A stretch of DNA of 31,130 nucleotides from a virus. The notes beneath the pieces were generated by a model. The model was given only the letters and a program-made list of their open reading frames with translations. It searched no databases and was not told where the DNA came from. Made by a program: the position numbers and the translations under genes. Positions 1 through 7,738 of the stretch are shown one piece after another. Numbering within the stretch: the stretch's first letter is position 1; every line of letters begins with the position of its first letter. The stretch lies in IMG/VR virus record IMGVR_UViG_3300032086_002943, positions 1-31,130 of that record; one strand, given 5' to 3'.

Positions 1-1
1 T

Positions 2-1129
2 AATATATTGCAAGAAGTAAAAGATTTAGCAAAATGGACTAGTCTTTACGGAGGGGGTGGGATGATTATTAATACTCCTAGTCAAAAAGGAGACAAGCCA
101 CTAAATATAAATGCTATAAATAAAAATACAAACTTATCATTTAAGGCGGCAGATTTATGGGAGTTAAGCCCAACCAACTTGCCACCACAAGGAGAGAACA
201 AACCTTATTCATGCTCTGGCTATTTTGATCCGTCTTTTATGTATTACGGAACTAATTTAGACAGATCAAGAATTTTATTATCAAAGGGCAAAATTGCTCC
301 CTCTTTAATAAGGCCAACTTTAAGAGGCTGGGGGATGTCAGTTGCTGAAAAGGTTATTAGGTCGCTGAATCAATACATTAAAAACAACGATTTAATATTT
401 GAAATGCTTGATGAGGCTAAAATTGATGTTTACGGAATTAAAGATTTTAATAGCTCTTTACAGGTAGAAGGCGGAGCGGATAAATTGGCTAAAAACTTGC
501 AAATGATGAACCAAGTAAAAAATTATCAAAACGCCATTGTAAAAGATCAAGAGGACGATTACGAACAAAAACAAATGAACTTCGCAGGATTATCAGAAAT
601 GTTGCAACAAATAAGAATAGGAATTGCGGCAGATCTAAGTATGCCAATGACTAAATTATTTGGCTTATCTTCTAGCGGCTTTAATAGTGGTGAAGATGAT
701 ATTGAGAATTATAATTCAATGATAGAAAGTGAGTATAGGGGCAAATTTGATTACATCATTATACAAATGCTGCAATTAATATGTAAAAAGCTTTTTGATT
801 TTATACCAGATGATTTGCGAATTGATTACTACCCGTTAAGGATTTTAGGCGCAGAGGAAGAAGAAAGAGTAAAAGCTCAGCAATTAAGTTCTATTTTACA
901 ATTATATGATAGGGGTTTAATCACTTCAAGAGAAGTAAAAGAAGAGTTAAACCAATTAAATATTTTTGTAACAGATTTAGAAACAGATAACGAAGAAGAT
1001 TTCCCAATTCCACCATCACAAAAATTTAAACCTGCCTCGCAGGACGGCGTGTTAGTTAGACAAAACTCTCTTAATGTAAAGAATCTTTTTAAAAAGAAAA
1101 AATCTTACGAAGAAATATTAACAAATTAA
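2..1129 (+). CDS. Portal protein, DUF1073 family (5' end outside window)
   Basis: The reading frame is open to the left edge, so the N-terminus is missing; a TTG at 8 is not a credible start. The family forms the dodecameric ring at the capsid vertex through which DNA enters and leaves. Visible hallmarks are the aromatic/glycine stretch WTSLYGGGGMII near the truncated start, and the later MPMTKLFGLSSSGFNSGEDD followed by an ENY segment, matching the family pattern of a P-x-T-x-LFG loop and a G-(E/D)-D-x-x-NY helix. The remaining 375 or so residues are somewhat shorter than usual for this family, which fits truncation. Head genes follow directly, so the large terminase probably lies just to the left. 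Confidence 0.88.
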   Translation, partial: NILQEVKDLAKWTSLYGGGGMIINTPSQKGDKPLNINAINKNTNLSFKAADLWELSPTNLPPQGENKPYSCSGYFDPSFMYYGTNLDRSRILLSKGKIAPSLIRPTLRGWGMSVAEKVIRSLNQYIKNNDLIFEMLDEAKIDVYGIKDFNSSLQVEGGADKLAKNLQMMNQVKNYQNAIVKDQEDDYEQKQMNFAGLSEMLQQIRIGIAADLSMPMTKLFGLSSSGFNSGEDDIENYNSMIESEYRGKFDYIIIQMLQLICKKLFDFIPDDLRIDYYPLRILGAEEEERVKAQQLSSILQLYDRGLITSREVKEELNQLNIFVTDLETDNEEDFPIPPSQKFKPASQDGVLVRQNSLNVKNLFKKKKSYEEILTN

Positions 1130-1141
1130 AATATTAAATAA

Positions 1142-1462
1142 ATGACACTTAAAAATTATCAAGCATCAATAGATATTAATAAATTATATTCTTCTATCAT
1201 AAAAGTACCCTCTGGCTTAAGTGAAGCATTAAAGCCAAGAATTACAAGTATTGGCGCAACTGTCAATGTTTATGGCTCTGAAGAAGAACCTACAGGCTTA
1301 ACCCTTGCTAATATCAATGATAAAATGGCCTTAATATCCGCTGAAGTTTCTCTTGAGGTCTTTGATGGCATACCAAATTATCTTGCTTTTACTAGTAGCG
1401 GCACGCCGACTGAGTTAGTAATTAGCTGTATAGATACTAGTGAGATACAAACAATATCTTAA
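1142..1462 (+). CDS. Hypothetical small protein between portal and head morphogenesis
   Basis: This 106-residue protein was not recognised. It is rich in beta-branched residues, has no signal peptide or membrane segment, and sits 12 bases after the portal; its stop TAA shares one base with the ATG of the next gene, so it is translated as part of the head operon. The position suggests a minor virion or head-assembly protein, but nothing in the sequence proves it. The residues with turn-forming G/S/T stretches in the C-terminal half would suit a beta-sandwich. Confidence 0.7.
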   Translation: MTLKNYQASIDINKLYSSIIKVPSGLSEALKPRITSIGATVNVYGSEEEPTGLTLANINDKMALISAEVSLEVFDGIPNYLAFTSSGTPTELVISCIDTSEIQTIS

Positions 1463-2421
1463 TGAAACAATTTGAACCAATAAAAGACAATCCTGAATTA
1501 ATTGAGAAGCTAGAAGAGCAAATAGAGGTTATTTTATATGATATATTATTTGCTCCTTTGATTAAGTCTATAGAAGAAAATAGAAAAATATTTTTTAACA
1601 ATATAGACAATAGCGCAATTCTTAAAGCTATAAGATCTGGCAGGATTAGATATGGCAATAATATTTTCACTGGTGAATTTAATGCTGCTATATCAAAAGA
1701 GTTTAAACAGCTAGGTATTAAATTTAATAAAAGAATAAAAGGCTACAAAAAAGAGATTAATAATTTACCTGTCAATATACAAGTTGCAATCGCACAAAGA
1801 GAAGATAGCTATAAACAAATGGCAAGGCAACTAGTAATAACAACAGATAAGATTAGCCTAAATATTGACGAGGCAACAAAAAATATTAATTTTGACAATA
1901 CTCTTGAAAAAGTTTTTGCTGATATTAATACTCAATTCAAAGAAACTGTTGCAGATAAAATAGGAATTAATGTTAGTTTCACACAAAGTCAGATTGAATT
2001 CTTATCTAAAGAATATACTAACAATTTAAAATTATATATTAAAAACTTTTCTCAAGAACAAACCCAAATCCTTCGGCAAAAAGCTGAGGATATAGTGTTA
2101 TCAGGCACTCGTGCAAAAGATTTTACCAAAATAATAGAAGAAAGATTTAATGTAAGCCAGAAAAAAGCTAAGTTTTTGGCTAAACAAGAAATTTCGCTAT
2201 TGACTTCTAAATATAAACAGGTAAAATATAATAAGGCAGGTATATCTAAATACAAGTGGTCAATTTCCAATGTTAGAACTAGGCCAGATCATAAAGCTTT
2301 AAATGGTAAAATTTTTAGCTATGATGATCCGCCAATTACTAACATTGAAACTGGGGCTAGAAATAATCCTGGTGAAGATTATGGCTGCAATTGTATAGCT
2401 ATTCCTGTAATAGAACTCTAA
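1462..2421 (+). CDS. Head morphogenesis / minor capsid protein, Mu gpF-like
   Basis: 319 residues. The C-terminal ~80 residues carry the Mu F-like signature: an AKFLAKQEISLLTSKYKQ helix, then the segment RPDHKALNGKIF, a DDPP turn, and a closing NPGEDYGCNCIAIPV motif whose cysteines and proline are typical of the family. The N-terminal two thirds are helical and poorly conserved, as usual. Members are minor head proteins required for capsid assembly and are packaged with the portal. It starts at TAATG overlapping the preceding stop, without a Shine-Dalgarno sequence. It is the last gene before a 134-base gap containing an inverted repeat and a possible promoter. Confidence 0.88.
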   Translation: MKQFEPIKDNPELIEKLEEQIEVILYDILFAPLIKSIEENRKIFFNNIDNSAILKAIRSGRIRYGNNIFTGEFNAAISKEFKQLGIKFNKRIKGYKKEINNLPVNIQVAIAQREDSYKQMARQLVITTDKISLNIDEATKNINFDNTLEKVFADINTQFKETVADKIGINVSFTQSQIEFLSKEYTNNLKLYIKNFSQEQTQILRQKAEDIVLSGTRAKDFTKIIEERFNVSQKKAKFLAKQEISLLTSKYKQVKYNKAGISKYKWSISNVRTRPDHKALNGKIFSYDDPPITNIETGARNNPGEDYGCNCIAIPVIEL

Positions 2422-2451
2422 ATCCAATCTTAAACTTTTTTGTCATTTTTA

Positions 2452-2520
2452 AATTAAAATTAAGTTAATAAATACGGTATTGGTTACTCGTTATTTATAG
2501 TATAATGCTTAATTTTAATT
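2452..2520. repeat. 13-base perfect inverted repeat in the intergenic gap
   Basis: The arms 2452-2464 and 2508-2520 are exact reverse complements (ATTAAAATTAAG core) separated by 43 bases. The right arm begins directly after the TATAAT hexamer at 2501-2506. With such AT-rich arms and a long loop, a protein-binding operator or a start-site feature is more likely than a terminator. No T-run follows. Confidence 0.5.
2480..2506 (+). promoter_or_regulatory. Candidate promoter for the capsid operon
   Basis: A perfect TATAAT lies at 2501-2506, about 50 bases before the ATG of the DUF2213 gene. The best -35 is TTGGTT at 2480-2485 with a short 15-base spacer, so the promoter may be weak or activator-dependent. 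It sits within the inverted repeat described separately, which could tie it to regulation. Confidence 0.35.
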
Positions 2521-2526
2521 GTCAAT

Positions 2527-2555
2527 AAAAAAAGTAATATTTTTTTACATTTTAC
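2527..2555 (+). promoter_or_regulatory. AT-rich leader motif shared with the baseplate operon leader
   Basis: Seven A, then GTAA, a T-rich stretch and TTTTACAT immediately before the ATG at 2556. The same order of elements (A-run, GTAA, TTTTACATT, ATG) occurs at 12454-12480 before the Dit-like gene. Both lie after the only two large gaps of the late region, so they may mark starts of late transcripts or ribosome-loading leaders. Confidence 0.35.
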
Positions 2556-4010
2556 ATGGCAAGGCTAACAGAGCAAGACAAAATCCCCCCTAAATCTGCG
2601 CAATCGGCAGCTAAAAAAGTTCTTGAATGGAAAGAAAAGCACGGAGACGAAGTAAAAGGAATGACCCAAACTGGCTGGACAAGAGCAAGACAAATTGCAA
2701 GCGGCGACCCCTTAAGCCTAGATACAATTAAAAGAATGTCACAATTTAGCAGACACGAAAAAAACAAAACAATCAACCCAAAATTTAAAGATGAGCCCTG
2801 GAGAGATAATGGCTATGTTGCTTGGCTAGGCTGGGGCGGTGATTCTGCTATTCTTACTTGGTCAAAAAGAATCATTGAAAAAGAAACGAAAGAAGAAAAC
2901 TCAATTAAAACAAACGCAATCACTCAAAACTTAACGGCAAAATCCTATAAAACAAGGTTTTTAGAAGCAGGGGTAGTAAACTACCCAGAACAGAATCAAA
3001 TGGTTTACATATCACCAGACAACTTGCCTATGATAGCGCAAAAATTCAAAGGCTGTAAAATAGTAATAGAACACAAAGAAGTATCAAAAGAGCAAGCACA
3101 ACAAGAAATAGTTGGTTATGTTAGCAATATATATATGGAAGACGGCTGGGCGTGGGCTGATTTTACAGTTCACTCACAAGAAGCCATTGATGCCATTAAT
3201 CAAGGTTTCAGTACAAGTTGCGCTTATAGTGCGGTCATGAAAAAAGAGGGCGGTATTAAAAACGCCGTTCAATATGATGACGAAGTTATAGATATTAGAG
3301 AAGATGATGTAATTACACATATAGCTCTAGTGCCTAATCCTCGTTATGATGATTCAATTATTCTTGAAAATTCTATTAACAACAAAATAAAAAATAAAAT
3401 CATGAATATTTTTAAATTTAAATCAGAAAAAACAGATTCTAAAGAACTTACTCTAGAAAATAGCCTATTTGAAATTGACGGCGAAGAAATGCCAGTATCT
3501 GAAATGATTTCTTATTATAAAAACGCAATGGCAGAAAAGAAAGCAAAAGAGGAAGAGGAAAAAGCTAATAAATGTAAATACGCTAATGGCGATGATAAAA
3601 TTGATATTGACGGCGAAGAAATGACTATTAGTGAATTAGCTAATTTTTACAAGAAAAACAAGAAGAAAAACGAAGAAGACAAAAAAGAAAATGAAGAAGA
3701 GAAAAAAGAGAATGAGGACAAAGAGGAAGACAAAAAAGAGAATGAGGACAAAGAGGAAGACAAAAAAGAGAATGAGGAAATGAAAAAAGAGGACAAAAAA
3801 GAAAATGAAGACAAGGAAGAGGACAAAAAAGAAAACGAAGAAGAAGAGAAAAAAGGAAATACTATGAAAAATTCTATTGAGAATGGCAGAGGTGACGATG
3901 TTAATTTAAATAGAATTAAGTATGAAAATGGAAATTCTAACCTTAACAAGCCTAAAAGAATTAGTTTATCTGAAATGCTTGAAAGAGGTCAGAATATGTT
4001 TAGCAAATAA
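2556..4010 (+). CDS. Prohead protease-like DUF2213 protein fused to a charged scaffold-like tail
   Basis: 484 residues in three parts. Residues 1-110 resemble a small N-terminal phage domain with K/R-rich helices, an RH pair and a WLGWGG motif. Residues about 125-275 match DUF2213: a metal- or protease-like core with VIEHK, GYVSNIY, FSTSCAYSAV and HIALVPNPRYDDS, as in prohead proteases. From residue 283 to the end the chain is lysine/glutamate-rich with a repeated motif IDGEEM(P/T)(V/I)SE (near 308 and 350) and a 10-residue repeat ENEDKEEDKK, as expected of an assembly scaffold. It precedes the decoration and capsid genes. The C-terminal part may also be made separately from internal ATGs at 3402 or 3864. 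Confidence 0.82.
   Translation: MARLTEQDKIPPKSAQSAAKKVLEWKEKHGDEVKGMTQTGWTRARQIASGDPLSLDTIKRMSQFSRHEKNKTINPKFKDEPWRDNGYVAWLGWGGDSAILTWSKRIIEKETKEENSIKTNAITQNLTAKSYKTRFLEAGVVNYPEQNQMVYISPDNLPMIAQKFKGCKIVIEHKEVSKEQAQQEIVGYVSNIYMEDGWAWADFTVHSQEAIDAINQGFSTSCAYSAVMKKEGGIKNAVQYDDEVIDIREDDVITHIALVPNPRYDDSIILENSINNKIKNKIMNIFKFKSEKTDSKELTLENSLFEIDGEEMPVSEMISYYKNAMAEKKAKEEEEKANKCKYANGDDKIDIDGEEMTISELANFYKKNKKKNEEDKKENEEEKKENEDKEEDKKENEDKEEDKKENEEMKKEDKKENEDKEEDKKENEEEEKKGNTMKNSIENGRGDDVNLNRIKYENGNSNLNKPKRISLSEMLERGQNMFSK
3402..4010 (+). other. Possible nested in-frame scaffold gene (internal start)
   Basis: An in-frame ATG (codon 283 of the DUF2213 gene) is preceded by ACAAAATAAAAAATAAAATC, very like the leaders of ordinary genes here, and opens the scaffold-like half beginning MNIFKFKSEK. 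It would give a 202-residue product, comparable to lambda C/Nu3, where a scaffold is encoded within the protease gene. A second in-frame ATG at 3864 has AAAGGA six bases upstream and would give 48 residues. This is inferred from sequence layout only. Confidence 0.35.
3708..3845 (+). repeat. 30-base tandem repeat encoding ENEDKEEDKK
   Basis: Two perfect 30-base copies at 3708-3737 and 3738-3767, followed by diverged copies to about 3845. The strand is almost pure purine. At the protein level it makes a long charged helix or disordered linker. Copy number is likely to vary between relatives through slippage. Confidence 0.75.
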
Positions 4011-4030
4011 TAATTAAATTAAAATAAATT

Positions 4031-4474
4031 ATGACTCAAAATGTAAACCAGTTCGGGATGTCTCTTGAGAAGGGTGTTCTAGCTCTATCAAAAGAAAATA
4101 TATTTAATGCAAAAATTAATCCAGGATATGTCGGAACTTTGACTAACGCAAGCGCAGTCAAACTTGCCCCAAGTGTTGCTGGCTCTGATATAATAGTTAA
4201 TGGAGCAACTTCTAATACTGATGATGTTTTCGGATTTATTATTTATGAATCGGCAAAAAATTCTTATAGTGCCGGAGATTTTGTTAGAATTGCCTCTACA
4301 AGTTCAGTAATGCTGATGGAAGCAAAAACAGCCGTTGCAAGAGGCGATAGTCTTGAGATTACAAATGACAACAGAGTTGATCTACTGAGTGCTGGAGGGG
4401 TTTTAATTGGAACTTCTTTAGACGATGCCGCCGCAGGTGGTGACTTAATCAGAGTATTAATTAAAACTAAATAA
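4031..4474 (+). CDS. Capsid decoration / cement protein (DUF2190-like)
   Basis: 147 residues, small, rich in glycine, alanine and valine and lacking helices with heptads. It lies between the scaffold/protease and the major capsid gene, the usual place of the head decoration or cement protein. The pattern NPGYVGTLTNASAVKLAP, then DDVFGFIIYE, SAGDFVRIAS and ARGDSLEI fits the beta-tulip style DUF2190/structural cement families, in which short beta strands alternate with gly/asp turns. Start chosen at ATG after a leader TTAAATTAAAATAAATT. Family assignment is by pattern and context. Confidence 0.7.
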   Translation: MTQNVNQFGMSLEKGVLALSKENIFNAKINPGYVGTLTNASAVKLAPSVAGSDIIVNGATSNTDDVFGFIIYESAKNSYSAGDFVRIASTSSVMLMEAKTAVARGDSLEITNDNRVDLLSAGGVLIGTSLDDAAAGGDLIRVLIKTK

Positions 4475-4501
4475 TTAATATAAACTAAATTTTTAAATAT
4501 T

Positions 4502-5566
4502 ATGGACATAAACAAATTAAAAAATATGATGACTGTTATTGAGAATGGCAGTCATAACGGGATACTTTCCGCTGTACAACCTAGCGGTTCAAAAGAGCAA
4601 AAAGGCAATGTTTTAATGAATGCTGCCCCTGCTGGATTTCAACAAGAAATTGATACTTTAACAGCTGTTAAGCAAGAAGTAACTGAACAAAAATTTTATA
4701 CTTTAGATCCTGCTTTATTTACTCCTATTGTGACTGGTTTTGGCGCTTATCAATCAGAAAGTTTATATTATCAAAACTTTCAATTAGGCGGAAACTTTGA
4801 AGAAGGTATTAGTGGACATGGTGCTTTTGCTAGAAAACCCAAAACTAATGTAGGTTATGATGCGATAAATCTGCCTTTCTATTTCTGGCACGCTGCACTA
4901 GATTACTCTTTAACTGAAGTCAGACAAGCTGCTGCAAATAATGGCGGCGCTATTAGATTAATTGAACAAAAAGAAAGAGCTTCTAAAAAGAACTTTGATC
5001 TCGGAATTCAAAAAGTAGCTCAATTAGGTATATCCGGACTAGATAAAGTTGATGGTATTTTAACTTTAGACAATCAAGGCGCTGCAAATAATACTTCAAT
5101 TATTGTCGGCTCTTTATCTTCTAGAACTGCAACTGAATTAAATGCAATTGCTCGTGATTTAATCGCAGCTTATAGATTAAATTGTGATTACACTGCTTTC
5201 CCTGATACTTTCGTTATTTCGGAGGCAGACAAATTAGGCTTATCAAGTTCTTTTGATTCATCATCCCCTCAACCTCTAGTAACTAAGTTTGAGTTCTTAT
5301 TAAAAGCATTTAGAGAACAAACTAATAATCCTGGCTTCGAGATTCTTGCTAGTGTTTATTGTGATACTACTCAAAACGACTTGGGTGAAACTAGATACGC
5401 TTTATATAATAAAGATATTGATACAATGGAAATGAATGTAAATATCCCTTACACTTCTACTTCTTTTAGTACTGGCAATGGCTTTGACTTTGAAAGCGTA
5501 TGTTATGCACAATTTAGCGGAATTATTGCAAAAAGACCTAAAGAAATGCTATATTTCAGCTATTAA
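4502..5566 (+). CDS. Major capsid protein, DUF2184 family
   Basis: 354 residues. The block FYTLDPALFTPIVTGFGAYQ near residue 75, the NLPFYFWHAALDYSLTEVRQ segment and the long helix with IEQKERASKKNFDLGIQKVA (residues ~155-180) are characteristic of DUF2184 capsid proteins with an HK97-type fold. The C-terminus contains NIPYTSTSFSTGNGFDFESV and ends in KRPKEMLYFSY, again typical. The N-terminal ~50 residues could be an assembly arm. Codon use is AT-rich like its neighbours. The gene stands between decoration protein and connector genes, as expected for the most abundant head protein. Confidence 0.88.
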   Translation: MDINKLKNMMTVIENGSHNGILSAVQPSGSKEQKGNVLMNAAPAGFQQEIDTLTAVKQEVTEQKFYTLDPALFTPIVTGFGAYQSESLYYQNFQLGGNFEEGISGHGAFARKPKTNVGYDAINLPFYFWHAALDYSLTEVRQAAANNGGAIRLIEQKERASKKNFDLGIQKVAQLGISGLDKVDGILTLDNQGAANNTSIIVGSLSSRTATELNAIARDLIAAYRLNCDYTAFPDTFVISEADKLGLSSSFDSSSPQPLVTKFEFLLKAFREQTNNPGFEILASVYCDTTQNDLGETRYALYNKDIDTMEMNVNIPYTSTSFSTGNGFDFESVCYAQFSGIIAKRPKEMLYFSY

Positions 5567-5588
5567 TATTAATTAAACATAAATAATT

Positions 5589-5822
5589 ATGATAACTTTA
5601 CAAAATCAATCAAAGAAGCTTTATGTAGTTTCTAGTAACAGATATTTTAAGCCTAACGATACTATTGCCTTTGAAGAAGCAGAAGCAAAAAAATTATTAA
5701 GGTATAAAGATATTGTTAGCTTAGACGATATTGCAGAAAAAGCTCTTGAGGCTGCTGATAAAGCATCTAAAAAAGCTAAGAAAGCAAAAAAGGCTTCTGA
5801 TAAGGTTGATGATAAGGAATAA
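5589..5822 (+). CDS. Small lysine-rich protein after the capsid gene
   Basis: 77 residues, not recognised as a named family. The first 40 residues form a small beta-like module (YVVSSNRYFKPNDTIAFEEAEAKKLLRY style, with a pocket-like FKPNDTI), and the last 35 are an Ala/Lys-rich helix (repeated KKAKKA). Small proteins of this form commonly follow the capsid gene in myophages and are minor head proteins. The basic tail could contact DNA or a neighbour. The leader is TAAATAATT without Shine-Dalgarno. Confidence 0.65.
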   Translation: MITLQNQSKKLYVVSSNRYFKPNDTIAFEEAEAKKLLRYKDIVSLDDIAEKALEAADKASKKAKKAKKASDKVDDKE

Positions 5823-5839
5823 TTAATTAGTTAGTAATT

Positions 5840-6427
5840 ATGGCTTGCACAGATCCTATCATTACAGCACTTACGCCAGAAGATTTCAAAAGTCAATTTT
5901 GGAATCCAAATCGTGATTTTAAATATATTGCAACTTGGGATATTGCAACTACCTATAATACAGGTGACCAAGTTTTTTATGACCTTAATAAAAGGTTTTA
6001 TCAGTGCTTAAATGATGGGGTCGTGGGAGTTTTACCTACTGATACTAATGATTGGAAAGCTATATCTAATTTTGATTCAGTTTGCGACCTTGACATAACT
6101 AATGCTTATGCAGAGGCTTGTATCAATTTTAACAGCGCTTTATTTAGCAGCGATCAAGACAAGATATTAGCTTACTTATATTTATCAGCTCACTTCGTAG
6201 TAAATGATTTCAGTGCTGGCGGAATTTCTGGAGGGAATGTTGACGCTGGCTTAGTAAATAGTAAAAGTGTTGGCAATGTGTCAGTTAGCTCCACAATACC
6301 AGATCATTATTTAAAATCTGGTAATGTTTTTTATGCAACTACTACTTATGGCAGAAAATATATTGATATGATAAGGCCTAGAACTATTGGTAATATGGAA
6401 GTTATTGCAGGAGGAACTAATGCCTAA
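5840..6427 (+). CDS. Head-tail connector, DUF4054 family, with a CBM-like segment
   Basis: 195 residues. The family core is split: TPEDFKSQF near residue 10, then DITNAYAEACINFNSALF (~85-103), AYLYLSAHFVVNDF, SKSVGNVSVSS and ATTTYGRKYIDMI. These are the hallmarks of DUF4054 head-completion proteins joining portal to tail. Between about residues 25 and 75 lies a module with the spacing ATWDIATTYNTGDQVFYD, then FYQC, PTDTNDW, reminiscent of carbohydrate-binding modules of the CBM5/12 type and also seen in both tail fibres of this phage. The end overlaps the next gene by 8 bases. Confidence 0.75.
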   Translation: MACTDPIITALTPEDFKSQFWNPNRDFKYIATWDIATTYNTGDQVFYDLNKRFYQCLNDGVVGVLPTDTNDWKAISNFDSVCDLDITNAYAEACINFNSALFSSDQDKILAYLYLSAHFVVNDFSAGGISGGNVDAGLVNSKSVGNVSVSSTIPDHYLKSGNVFYATTTYGRKYIDMIRPRTIGNMEVIAGGTNA

Positions 6428-6911
6428 TGCCAATGTTAAAATTGATTATAATATTGAGGGATTAGAAAGGATAAGAAAAAATTTAGAAGAAAGTAAATTA
6501 ACAGCTAAATTAGGGATATTTGGTGATAAAAATAAAAGAGATGATAAAACGGGACAAACAAATGCAGATATTGGGGCGGCTCACGAGTTTGGAGTATTAA
6601 CCAAAAAATTGCCTCGTAGGTCTTTTTTATTAGATCCTTTAACCATAAAAGGAAAGGAACTAACAAAGAAGGTAGGGCAAATAATAGATAAATATATTAA
6701 CGAAGAAAACGGAATTGAAAAAATATTAGAACTAGTCGGAATTTATGGAGAATCAATAGTACAAGAAGCTTTTGAAAGTGGAGGCTTTGGAGCTTGGCAG
6801 CCAATAAAAGAGGCTACTGCTAATAAAAAAGGAAGCTCGCAAATATTGATCGGTAGACCTAGTCAATTAAGGCGCAGCGTAATTAGTAAAGTTGAAAAAA
6901 GAAATAATTAA
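6420..6911 (+). CDS. HK97 gp10-like / virion morphogenesis protein (neck or tail completion)
   Basis: 163 residues from the ATG at 6420. That start is chosen over an ATG 33 bases upstream because a perfect AGGAGG sits at 6409-6414 with a 5-base spacer, and the upstream codons lie inside the preceding gene. The sequence shows LGIFGDKNKRDDKTGQ, IGAAHEFGV, LPRRSFLLDPL, GAWQPIKEAT, KKGSSQILIGRPSQLRRSV: the conserved order of the phage gp10-like/tail-completion family (HEFG, P-x-RSFL, W-x-P, KGS, L-x-x-S). Such proteins sit at the head-tail joint. This is one of very few genes here with a textbook Shine-Dalgarno sequence. Confidence 0.82.
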   Translation: MPNANVKIDYNIEGLERIRKNLEESKLTAKLGIFGDKNKRDDKTGQTNADIGAAHEFGVLTKKLPRRSFLLDPLTIKGKELTKKVGQIIDKYINEENGIEKILELVGIYGESIVQEAFESGGFGAWQPIKEATANKKGSSQILIGRPSQLRRSVISKVEKRNN

Positions 6912-6913
6912 TT

Positions 6914-7249
6914 ATGAGACAGCCTAAAGTTGATTTTGTTTTAAATTGCTGGTCAGAGCCAATAGAGCTTATAAAGATAACGACAAGCGTTGTTGACTAT
7001 CAAAATGTTAGAACAGAAGAAATAATCAATTTTAAGGGGGTTATACAGCCTTTAAAAGCTGAACAAATAAATATAAAGCCTCTTGAGACTAGGAGTTGGA
7101 AATGGTTTATGATACATACAAGGGCAGAAATAGCAATCAATACTAATGATAAAATAGAAATTGATGATAAAAAATATAAAGTTATGGATAAAAATAACTA
7201 TAGTCGTAATGGTTTTTATGAATATCATATAATAGAAAGTTATGAATAG
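6914..7249 (+). CDS. Small neck/connector protein
   Basis: 111 residues, family not named with certainty. Beta-rich: NFKGVIQPLKAEQINIKP, then SWKWFMIHTRAEIAINTN and KIEIDDKKYKVMDKNNYSRN. The pattern of a phage head-closure or stopper protein is visible (a strand with a 'd.i.i.gk.y.V....d' turn followed by a C-terminal strand). It lies between the gp10-like gene and the neck terminator gene, overlapping the latter by 8 bases, so a head-tail joining role is the best inference. Confidence 0.65.
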   Translation: MRQPKVDFVLNCWSEPIELIKITTSVVDYQNVRTEEIINFKGVIQPLKAEQINIKPLETRSWKWFMIHTRAEIAINTNDKIEIDDKKYKVMDKNNYSRNGFYEYHIIESYE

Positions 7250-7736
7250 GAGACCAATATTAATTTTAGCAGATATAATAAAAGATTTTATGGGGCTAAA
7301 TGACGATCAAATATATATTAACAATCAGGATCTTGACCCTAATAATGCGCCTAATCTTTTTGTTACTATCGAGCCTACAACTTCAATAGTAATGAGTAAC
7401 AACAATAGATTTAATCCAGACACAGAACAACAGATTATAAGTACTAATTATAAAGAAAGTTATGCTATAAATATTAGGTCAAAAGATGAAAGTGCAAGTA
7501 TTAGGGAAAAAGAATTAGTAGCAGCTTTAATTTCTGATTTTTCAAGAAACAAACAAGAAGAATATTTTTTCCAAATAGCGTCCGTTCCACCTATTGGAGG
7601 AACTAATACTTCTGTGTTAGAGGGTGAAGGCATATTAACTAGATCTACCTTAAATATTACTATTTTTACACATTATAATCAAGTGAGAGATACTCTTGTT
7701 TATGATAATTTTACTAATCAAATTGAAAGCGAATAA
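7242..7736 (+). CDS. Neck/tail terminator protein (LIC_12616 / gp12-like)
   Basis: 164 residues. The features fit the gp12-like neck terminator domain family: an N-terminal helix that reads ILILADIIKDFMGL, then the motif APNLFVTIEPT, a mid strand YAINIRSKDESASIREKELVAAL with a helix, and a C-terminal strand STLNITIFTHYN. Proteins of this family cap the tail tube at the head-proximal end. The ATG overlaps the previous gene and lacks Shine-Dalgarno; the tail sheath gene starts 3 bases after its stop. Confidence 0.72.
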   Translation: MNRRPILILADIIKDFMGLNDDQIYINNQDLDPNNAPNLFVTIEPTTSIVMSNNNRFNPDTEQQIISTNYKESYAINIRSKDESASIREKELVAALISDFSRNKQEEYFFQIASVPPIGGTNTSVLEGEGILTRSTLNITIFTHYNQVRDTLVYDNFTNQIESE

Positions 7737-7738
7737 TT

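Noticed and set aside
3647-3949. Minus-strand Ser/Phe-rich frame across the scaffold tail
   Set aside because: It is the antisense of the purine repeat; composition comes from the repeat alone.
6387-6419. Upstream start for the gp10-like gene
   Set aside because: The extension lies within the connector gene, while AGGAGG at 6409 serves the ATG at 6420.
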